A DNA stretch of 64,000 nt from Marinobacter sp. ELB17 (GTDB lineage: Bacteria; Pseudomonadota; Gammaproteobacteria; Pseudomonadales; Oleiphilaceae), in contig NZ_AAXY01000013.1 of assembly GCF_000169375.1 (NCBI RefSeq), positions 30,467 through 94,466 on the forward strand, in the 5' to 3' direction. Positions within the stretch are counted from its first letter, which is position 1. The number at the start of each line of letters is the position of its first letter. A program made the position numbers and the translations under genes. Under the pieces are notes generated by a model, which saw only the letters and a list, made by a program, of their open reading frames with translations, searched no databases and was not told where the DNA came from. Shown here piece after piece: positions 58,735 to 64,000 of the stretch.

Positions 58735-61164
58735 ATGTCGATAACAACACCCAAGAAAAAACTCCCGCGGCTGATCCTGCTGGGCAGCCTGATTCTGCCC
58801 CTGCTAAGCGCCTGTAACAGTGGCCCGGACACCTCCGAAGCGCTGTCGCACCTGAGTCGCGCAGACACCTACGCCGAGCAGGGCCAATACCGCTCGGCCA
58901 TTCTCGAAATCAAAAACGCTATCCAGACCGAACCAGAAAACGTCAACCACATCGCCCGGCTGGGCGAGCTCTATTTGGAGCTGGGCGCCAACAAACAGGC
59001 CGTTGAACTGCTGGAACCCTGGCTGAAAGACTACCCGCAAGCGGTAGCCCTGCCTTTAGCCCGGGCCTATGTGGAAGAACGCAAACACCTGTCGGCCATC
59101 GAAACCCTGGCATTGGCAAACCCCGAAAGCTCTGACGAGAAACTCGAAGCGTCCCTGATCGAAGCCAAAGCCATGCGCCTGTCTGGTGACGTTGACGGGG
59201 CAGTCACCGCCTACAGAGACATTAGCGCCAATTACTCCACCAGCGTAGATGCCATAACAGGGCTAATAGAGAGCCATATTCAACAAGGCAATGCCCGTAC
59301 GGCGCTGGGGGCCGCCAACGATTGGCTGGCCAGCCACGAAACCACGCCAGCCGTTCTCTATCTAAAAGGCCTGGCCCAGTATCAACTTGACGAACTGGAG
59401 CCCGCCACCGCCACGCTGACAAATGCCGTCACAGGCATGCCAACGTCAGACATGTTTCTACCGTTAAGGGGCCAGTTATTGTCGCTGTTGTCACGAGTAT
59501 TAACCGAACAGGGCAAAATCACCGAAGCCCAGGTATACGGCCGCATTTTGGCCGAACAAACCGACTCAGGCGCCCGGGAACAGGGCGAAGCCGTTATCGC
59601 CGCCATTCAAGCTGGCAACTTTGACGAAGCCAAAACCATGCTGCGGGACATGCGCAAGCTAGACCCAGACAACGAACAGTTGGCCTTAATGCTGGGCACA
59701 TTGTCTGCAGGTACCGGTGAACTGGAAGAAGGCGCCGAATTGCTGTCCGGAAACCTGGACCCGGAAACCACCCCAACCCGCTTCATTCGGGCGTCTACCA
59801 TGGCCCAGATTGACGTGGGCGAACGGGAAGAAGCACTGGCCACTCTGGAACGTGCCGTAAAAGCCCGGCCCAACGACAACGATCTGCTGGCCATGCACGG
59901 CGTTCTGGCTCTGAGCATGCCCGGTCAGGAAGCCGCAGGCGTCACCAGCCTGAGCAAAGCCATTAGCAACGAACCCGATCGCACCCGTTTAAGGATTGCG
60001 CTGGCCCGGCACTACATCAATAACCAGCAAACCGAACAGGCGCTGGGCCAACTGCGGATGGCGTTTACCACCCAGCCGGCAGATTGGGCAAGCACGGCGA
60101 TCTATTTAAGCGTGCTGATAGACAGCGGCGAAACCCGCGAAGCAGAAGACGTACGCGACTCGCTGATCAATGGCTACGGCAACGAGCCCCAAGCGGTTTT
60201 ACTGGCAGCCATCGCTGACGGGCGCATGGGCAACTCCGGCCCGGCCATCACCCGGCTTGAAAAGCTGACCACAGACAACCCGAACATGCAGCCAGCGCAC
60301 CTGGCCCTGGCAAATCTGTATGCCTCAACCGATAACAGCGATAAAGCCGTTGAACAACTGCTAGCCGCCGCCGTCATTACGCCAGAGGTGATCGGGCCGC
60401 TGCAGCAGGCCGGCCAGCTATACGCCAGCAACCACAGCGTTGAGGAAGTTCAGCAGTGGCTGGGCACCGTTGCTGAAACGCATCCGCCACTGGCACCAAA
60501 TGCCAGCTTGTTGTCTGCGTTAATCCACATACAACAAGGCGATGTAGAACAGGCGCGAACCCTTCTAGAGCCAATGGCCAACGAAGATAACCCCATCGGC
60601 TACAGAGCCTACGGTCAGCTACTGGCCGCAGAGTCTGTTTTAAGCGCACAGGCCGAAGATTACTCAACGGCCCTGGCTAAAGCAGCAGAAGCCATTGCCA
60701 TACAGCCCGAAAACGTCGGCTTCGCACTGCTGCCCGCGCGCATACTGATTACCGAAGGTAAAAACACTGAAGCGTTAGAAGCACTTCAAGCCGCCGCAGA
60801 GACCCACGACAATCACGTTGCTATTCTGATGGCCCAGGCCGACCTGCAAATGAACCAACAGCAGGATCAGCCAGCGACCGAATTGTATGAACAAGTGGTG
60901 TTAGCGCAGCCCAACAACGTAGTGGCGCTGAACAACCTGGCCTGGCTGCTGCGCGAAAAGAACAACAGCCGCGCCATAGAACTGGCCAGCCGCGCCAGCG
61001 AGCTGGCACCCGAAGCGCCAGACATACTCGACACCCACGGATGGGTTCTGCACCTGGGCGGCAACCACGCACAAGCCAAGCCCATCATTGAGAAGGCCTT
61101 GGCGCTGGCGCCAGATAACGCAGAAATCCAAGCACACTTGAAAACCATAAACGAGGCACTGTAA
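58735..61164 (+). CDS. prsT: PEP-CTERM system TPR-repeat lipoprotein PrsT
   Basis: An 809-residue lipoprotein. The signal peptide ends in the lipobox LLSAC with acylated C27, followed by about 20 TPR-like helix pairs up to the C-terminus (for example SRADTYAEQGQYRSAILEIKNAIQTEPENV and NNLAWLLREKNNSRAIELASRASELAPEAPDIL). PrsT accompanies PrsK/PrsR in PEP-CTERM genomes and is thought to act in export or assembly of the exopolysaccharide and sorted proteins. It is same-strand with prsR but separated by three tandem palindromes. A strong terminator follows at 61295. Confidence 0.93.
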   Translation: MSITTPKKKLPRLILLGSLILPLLSACNSGPDTSEALSHLSRADTYAEQGQYRSAILEIKNAIQTEPENVNHIARLGELYLELGANKQAVELLEPWLKDYPQAVALPLARAYVEERKHLSAIETLALANPESSDEKLEASLIEAKAMRLSGDVDGAVTAYRDISANYSTSVDAITGLIESHIQQGNARTALGAANDWLASHETTPAVLYLKGLAQYQLDELEPATATLTNAVTGMPTSDMFLPLRGQLLSLLSRVLTEQGKITEAQVYGRILAEQTDSGAREQGEAVIAAIQAGNFDEAKTMLRDMRKLDPDNEQLALMLGTLSAGTGELEEGAELLSGNLDPETTPTRFIRASTMAQIDVGEREEALATLERAVKARPNDNDLLAMHGVLALSMPGQEAAGVTSLSKAISNEPDRTRLRIALARHYINNQQTEQALGQLRMAFTTQPADWASTAIYLSVLIDSGETREAEDVRDSLINGYGNEPQAVLLAAIADGRMGNSGPAITRLEKLTTDNPNMQPAHLALANLYASTDNSDKAVEQLLAAAVITPEVIGPLQQAGQLYASNHSVEEVQQWLGTVAETHPPLAPNASLLSALIHIQQGDVEQARTLLEPMANEDNPIGYRAYGQLLAAESVLSAQAEDYSTALAKAAEAIAIQPENVGFALLPARILITEGKNTEALEALQAAAETHDNHVAILMAQADLQMNQQQDQPATELYEQVVLAQPNNVVALNNLAWLLREKNNSRAIELASRASELAPEAPDILDTHGWVLHLGGNHAQAKPIIEKALALAPDNAEIQAHLKTINEAL

Positions 61165-61217
61165 AACAACCTGAAACCCCGCAGTCTTTGCAAACCGAAA
61201 CCGGGGACAAGAAAGCC

Positions 61218-61242
61218 GGGGACAGATTTCAAATCTGTCCCC
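61218..61242 (+). repeat. Palindromic repeat, copy 6
   Basis: Arms GGGGACAGATTT and complement around a central C, 53 bp after the prsT stop. A partial left half (CCGGGGACA) precedes it at 61201-61209. Confidence 0.93.
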
Positions 61243-61294
61243 TATTTAACCCCCCCACCAAAACCGGCCCCTACCAACTTCCCTGCATAACCCA

Positions 61295-61331
61295 AAAAGC
61301 CGCTGAATCCCACATTCAGCGGCTTTTTTTA
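61295..61331 (+). terminator. Intrinsic terminator after prsT
   Basis: A 15-bp stem including the A/T ends, AAAAAGCCGCTGAAT (61295-61309) with its complement (61315-61329), 5-base loop, and a seven-T tail. It separates prsT from the PEP-CTERM target gene, which therefore needs its own promoter. Confidence 0.95.
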
Positions 61332-61544
61332 TGGCGATGTCGAATTTCTTTACGCTGACGCTCACAACATTACCTTACCGCAACCCTCTAATTTTAAAGC
61401 TTTTCATGAAAAACTCACTCAACTTCAACGAGCGATAGCGCAATACGCCTGCCGAAAACGAGAAGCCCCCTAAAAGATGACATCATTGTATTCCCTACCG
61501 AATTACGCAGAAGATGTAGAAACAGCGAGGCCAATACAAACCCG
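61332..61544. other. AT-rich leader region of the PEP-CTERM gene
   Basis: No gene or RNA recognised. A short open frame (82 codons from 61477) crosses the promoter region and has no ribosome site or recognisable sequence, so it is not called. Confidence 0.4.
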
Positions 61545-61565
61545 GCGTCGACATTTTATACACTT
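61545..61565 (+). promoter_or_regulatory. Candidate PrsR upstream activating site
   Basis: GC followed by GTCGACATTTTATACACTT, lying 71 bp above the -24 element of a sigma-54 promoter, the usual distance for an NtrC-type activator site. It recurs with 19 of 21 identical bases at 62601-62621 before a decayed PEP-CTERM gene. PrsR is the only sigma-54 activator encoded here. Binding is an inference. Confidence 0.6.
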
Positions 61566-61636
61566 ATCATACCCTCGCACCCTCGATTACTTTTTAACCG
61601 ATCCTACCCTTTTGTATTTTGAGTACTTTTTTAACT

Positions 61637-61652
61637 TGGCCCTCTTATTGCT
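61637..61652 (+). promoter_or_regulatory. Sigma-54 (-24/-12) promoter of the PEP-CTERM gene
   Basis: TGGCCC, five bases, TTGCT: exact GG/GC spacing of the sigma-54 consensus (TGGCAC-N5-TTGCW), with one deviation in the -24 element. The predicted transcript starts near 61663, about 80 bases before the ATG. It fits control by the GAFTGA-type activator PrsR. Confidence 0.8.
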
Positions 61653-61745
61653 AGTTAAAGTTACAAACCGCTTGCAGTTAAGGGGCAAAACTTCCCGGCT
61701 CAAACCCATTTTGCGCAGGGATTAGCAAAACACAGGGGAATGATT

Positions 61746-62426
61746 ATGAAAAAAATACAACTGAAAACCACACTCCTTGCCAGCGCTTTCGCTGTTGCGG
61801 CTTTAGGTATGAGCTCGGTAGCAAATGCAGTGCCTATGCTTACAGGGCCTACTTTTAATGTCGGACCGGTGGGCGCGGGTTGCCCAACATACGCTTGCGC
61901 GGATCTTGGCAGCACTTTTGCCGGTTCCGGAGTTTCCGTTACCGGAGGCGCTATCGTTAATCCGGGAGTCGACGTATCCGGGGCTGCCGCCACGCCGGGT
62001 AAATACTTTGGCGATTTTGCCAAGACGCGTTCCTACAACGTAACCAGCTCAAAGAACGCTCCAACCGGTGCATCAAGTTCAGTCAAAGTTACCGGATTGG
62101 ATGGTAAATTTGATTTTTACTGGGGTTCGATTGATCACGCCAACAATTTAGATTTTTACCTGAACAACAGTGTTTTAGACACCAGTACTGACCGCTATAC
62201 TGGCACCCAGGCTTTGGCCCTTGCTTCAGCAGCATCGATTCCCACAGGCGCCAACGGTCGAACTGATGCTTACTTCACTTTCTCAGGGGACTTCGATGAG
62301 GTGAGGATGAGTTACAACGCCGTTGCCTTTGAATTCGCCCGCGCAGTACCTGAGCCAGGAACATTGGCGCTGCTGGGTCTTGGCCTTGCCGGTCTCGGCG
62401 CTGCACGTCGTCGCAAAGCTGCCTGA
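61746..62426 (+). CDS. PEP-CTERM sorting-domain protein
   Basis: A 226-residue secreted protein. The ATG at 61746 is chosen because AGGGG lies 7 bases before it; the ATG at 61740 is too close. Signal peptide residues 1-27 (cut after ANA). The mature part is Gly/Ser/Thr-rich with a beta-sandwich look (KVTGLDGKFDFYWGSIDHANNLDFYL). The C-terminus is a classic PEP-CTERM: VPEPGTLALLGLGLAGLG, then ARRRKAA. Exosortase is expected to cut this tail during export. It has its own sigma-54 promoter and a UUCG terminator. The ligand or role is unknown. Confidence 0.93.
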   Translation: MKKIQLKTTLLASAFAVAALGMSSVANAVPMLTGPTFNVGPVGAGCPTYACADLGSTFAGSGVSVTGGAIVNPGVDVSGAAATPGKYFGDFAKTRSYNVTSSKNAPTGASSSVKVTGLDGKFDFYWGSIDHANNLDFYLNNSVLDTSTDRYTGTQALALASAASIPTGANGRTDAYFTFSGDFDEVRMSYNAVAFEFARAVPEPGTLALLGLGLAGLGAARRRKAA

Positions 62427-62478
62427 AACCATTGAGCGTTTGACGGGATCAGAAAGCCGGATTACGGCAGAGTGTTTG

Positions 62479-62507
62479 AAAAAGTCAGCTTCGGCTGACT
62501 TTTTTTG
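62479..62507 (+). terminator. Intrinsic terminator after the PEP-CTERM gene
   Basis: Stem AGTCAGC (62483-62489) and GCTGACT (62494-62500) closed by a UUCG tetraloop, with A-run before and a T-run after. It is located 53 bp after the stop. Confidence 0.95.
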
Positions 62508-62518
62508 TGGGCCAGACC

Positions 62519-62543
62519 GGGGACAGATTTCAAATCTGTCCCC
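62519..62543 (+). repeat. Palindromic repeat, copy 7
   Basis: Arms GGGGACAGATTT and complement around a central C, 12 bp after the terminator. Flanks (CC before, TACCT after) match those of copy 8, hinting at a longer asymmetric unit. Confidence 0.93.
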
Positions 62544-62600
62544 TACCTTCCACAAGCGCCCAAACCTGCCCCTCAATCCAGTGAACTCAAGGCAGCCCAA

Positions 62601-62621
62601 GCGTCGAGATTCTATACACTT
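62601..62621 (+). promoter_or_regulatory. Second copy of the candidate PrsR site
   Basis: GC followed by GTCGAGATTCTATACACTT, 19 of 21 bases identical to 61545-61565. It is followed 29 bp later by a mini-element and then by a PEP-CTERM tail, so it looks like the surviving control site of a second, destroyed target gene. No -24/-12 pair is left. Confidence 0.55.
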
Positions 62622-62650
62622 CCCTCCGCAAGTGCCCAAGTGCAAGTGCC

Positions 62651-62845
62651 GGGGTCAGGTCTTGCGTTTTGCCCATGCCTTGCCATTTTACTGTAATCGT
62701 CTCAGTCCATTCCGGCTCAATTAGAATCACGGGAAGGAGTCAGGGAATGGCCAAACTGCTGCGACTGGAATTTTCCGGTGCGTTGGACCATCTGACGTCT
62801 CGCGAAAATCGGATTATTCAAGAAGCAAAACGCAAGACCTGCCCC
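62651..62845 (+). mobile_element. RAYT-derived mini-element
   Basis: Bounded by inverted repeats: GGGGTCAGGTCTTGCGTTTT plus GC at 62651-62672, and its complement lacking one base at 62825-62845. Inside is a ribosome site and the first ~21 codons of a REP-associated tyrosine transposase (MAKLLRLEFSGALDHLTSRENR, compare the family start MARPLRIEF-GALYHVTSRGNR). The rest of the transposase is gone, so it is a non-autonomous remnant. No target-site duplication was recognised. Confidence 0.75.
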
Positions 62846-62980
62846 AGAGAAATCCCTACAACATGGAATGGCTACGTGGAGAGCATCTCGGTACGGCTCG
62901 CCCCTGAACCAGCTACGCTAGCTTTGTTAGGCCTTGGCCCTGCAGGTTTAGTCGCTTCTCGTAAACGTCGAATTTCTTGA
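62747..62980 (+). pseudogene. Chimeric remnant: RAYT start fused to a PEP-CTERM tail
   Basis: A 77-codon open frame with a good ribosome site (AAGGAG). Residues 1-22 are a RAYT transposase N-terminus, residues ~23-50 come from the element's inverted end and short filler, and the last ~26 residues are a PEP-CTERM tail (APEPATLALLGLGPAG, then LVASRKRR). There is no signal peptide, so a product could not be exported and sorted. It is best read as a second PEP-CTERM gene destroyed by the insertion, with loss of most of its coding part. Confidence 0.75.
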
Positions 62981-63211
62981 CACTTCCTGAGCCTGCATTG
63001 CACTAGCAGCGCCGAGACTCAAGACAGTCATCGAGAAGGAAAAGCCAGTTCTTATGAGCTGACCTTTCTTGTCTGTCGCTCACAAAGGTCAAAGCGTCCA
63101 GAAAATGACCATCCAGTAATCATATCTTAAGGTGTGACTCTCCGGTAAGACCGTAAATTTAGTTGACCAGTTATCTCCTGTTGAATCTCATAGTTTTGAA
63201 GCCTGGGGGGC
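62981..63211. other. Gap between PEP-CTERM remnant and parE
   Basis: No ORF, RNA gene or clear hairpin was recognised in this 231-bp stretch. Confidence 0.4.
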
Positions 63212-63505
63212 TCAAAACTCGAAGAGATGCCTCCATATACCCATCCGCTGGTGAAGTACACGCATTACAAAAACATCGTGCTCACGTTGCCGGTAAAAAA
63301 TGGCATGCTTTTGGTGATCATGGCGGCGTACACCGACTGCAATTTCTGGACATTCCCAGCCCATCGATGGCGAGCCGGATAAAAGCTGAAAAGTTCTGTC
63401 CAAATCGTCGGTATAAATGTCAGCTTGAAGAGCTCCAAAATTAAGCAATGTGTACTCGTAGATAGCGGCAAAATCTTCAGCCGCCAGGTTTGAAAGCTTA
63501 TACAT
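63212..63505 (-). CDS. parE: RelE/ParE-family toxin
   Basis: A 97-residue toxin of the ParE/RelE fold (MYKLSNLAAEDFAAIYEYTLLNFG... HAIFYRQREHDVFVMRVLHQRM). The basic C-terminal strands and the ParD-like partner suggest ParE, which poisons gyrase in characterised systems; the target is not proven here. It overlaps the antitoxin gene by 8 bp. Confidence 0.88.
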   Translation of the reverse strand: MYKLSNLAAEDFAAIYEYTLLNFGALQADIYTDDLDRTFQLLSGSPSMGWECPEIAVGVRRHDHQKHAIFYRQREHDVFVMRVLHQRMGIWRHLFEF

Positions 63506-63740
63506 GGTGTTGTTGTTTTACTCGAGCGGCAATGTCATGCAAAGACAGGTCGCTTTCTCCACTCCGCTCGCCAGCTTCCACGGCAGCTCTTAACGCGGCT
63601 AGCTGGTTTTCCTGACGCTCTAGCAATCGCAAAGCCGAGCGAACAACCTCGCTGGTTGAACCGAACCTTCCAGACTCAATGAGTTTACCTATAAAGTCAT
63701 CTAACGGAGCCCCAATTGTAATACTGGTTGTTCTGGCCAT
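63498..63740 (-). CDS. parD: ParD-like antitoxin
   Basis: An 80-residue ribbon-helix-helix antitoxin. The start MARTTSITIGAPLDDFIGKLIESGRFGSTSEVVRSALRLLE is the ParD signature; the frame is open upstream but the conserved start is the ATG at 63740. The C-terminal part (SDLSLHDIAARVKQQ) should wrap the toxin. First gene of the pair, likely self-repressing through the palindrome just upstream. Confidence 0.9.
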   Translation of the reverse strand: MARTTSITIGAPLDDFIGKLIESGRFGSTSEVVRSALRLLERQENQLAALRAAVEAGERSGESDLSLHDIAARVKQQHHV

Positions 63741-63753
63741 GACACCACTCCAC

Positions 63754-63774
63754 TTGTGTTGATAGTTAACACAA
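63754..63774. promoter_or_regulatory. Candidate parD operator
   Basis: Perfect 7-bp inverted repeat TTGTGTT / AACACAA separated by 7 bases, starting 14 bp upstream of the parD start. Ribbon-helix-helix antitoxins usually bind such sites to repress their own operon. Confidence 0.6.
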
Positions 63775-63970
63775 TTATAGAGCCTCAAATACTTAACAAC
63801 AAGTTGGCATTTTCTCCCGCAATCAGTCGCGGCTCTGAGCCGTCGCTGGTGGCACAACAGCCCCCTATCCCGACGCCCTTCTTCTATGTTTTCCCACTCA
63901 TGAATAAACAGTATCCTCTGCACTATCAATACACACAGCAGACCCGCAAGGTTATGGCCAGACGGGAACC
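63775..63970. other. Region upstream of parDE
   Basis: Nothing recognisable: the open frame that runs through it is a non-conserved upstream extension of parD. Confidence 0.4.
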
Positions 63971-63995
63971 GGGGACAGATTTCAAATCTGTCCCC
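63971..63995 (+). repeat. Palindromic repeat, copy 8
   Basis: Arms GGGGACAGATTT and complement around a central C, at the window edge. CC before and TACCT after match copy 7. Confidence 0.93.
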
Positions 63996-64000
63996 TACCT

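Noticed and set aside
61477..61725. 82-codon ORF upstream of the PEP-CTERM gene
   Set aside because: Overlaps the sigma-54 promoter, has no ribosome site and no recognisable sequence.
62669..62746. Upstream extension of the chimeric RAYT/PEP-CTERM frame
   Set aside because: The 26 codons before 62747 lie in the element's non-coding leader; the ribosome site points to 62747.

Overview
The window looks like chromosome of a Marinobacter-like gammaproteobacterium. It is moderately GC-rich, and its gene order (leuC-leuD-leuB-asd-fimV-truA-trpF-accD-folC-dedD-cvpA-purF-metZ, holB-pilZ, rnd-ycgL-ycgN, ffs-dnaX-ybaB-recR) is the order known from Pseudomonas and its marine relatives. The genus is an inference from gene content and protein style; nothing here proves it. 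No tRNA, rRNA, CRISPR array, prophage or intact insertion sequence was seen.

Layout. 1-17 kb is almost all minus strand. It carries leucine biosynthesis (leuCDB) with a divergent LysR regulator, asd, the polar hub protein FimV, truA-trpF, and an accD-folC-dedD-cvpA-purF-metZ run that mixes fatty-acid, folate, purine and methionine synthesis. 17-25 kb holds an MFS transporter bracketed by palindromic repeats, aroC, prmB, a patatin-like lipase, a DUF4892 protein, an alpha/beta hydrolase, pilZ and holB. 25-31 kb holds a transglutaminase (TgpA type) and DUF58 pair, divergent pabB, thrH and cysB. 31-37 kb holds a gspA-gspB-dinG run and an MlaA-family gene. 37-45 kb holds a thioesterase, a KAS III-like synthase, hrpA and a long-chain acyl-CoA ligase. 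45-50 kb is a MoxR ATPase and von Willebrand (VWA) protein cluster. 50-54.8 kb holds ycgN-ycgL-rnd, recR-ybaB-dnaX and the SRP RNA gene ffs.

The most distinctive part is 54.9-63 kb on the plus strand: prsK (histidine kinase), prsR (sigma-54 activator) and prsT (TPR lipoprotein) of the PEP-CTERM/exosortase system, followed by one PEP-CTERM target gene. That gene has a textbook -24/-12 sigma-54 promoter and, about 70 bp further up, a 21-bp site. A near-identical copy of the site (19 of 21 bases) lies in front of the wreck of a second PEP-CTERM gene. In the wreck, a roughly 195-bp mini-element that carries the first codons of a REP-associated (RAYT) transposase sits between the regulatory site and the surviving PEP-CTERM tail. 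The exosortase itself is not in the window.

Eight copies of a near-perfect palindrome (arms GGGGACAGATTT or GGGGACGGATTT around a central C) are scattered through two zones, around the MFS gene and through the prs region. Three stand in tandem just before prsT. All eight have the same orientation, and the base changes are compensated in both arms. A parDE toxin-antitoxin pair with a palindromic operator closes the window.
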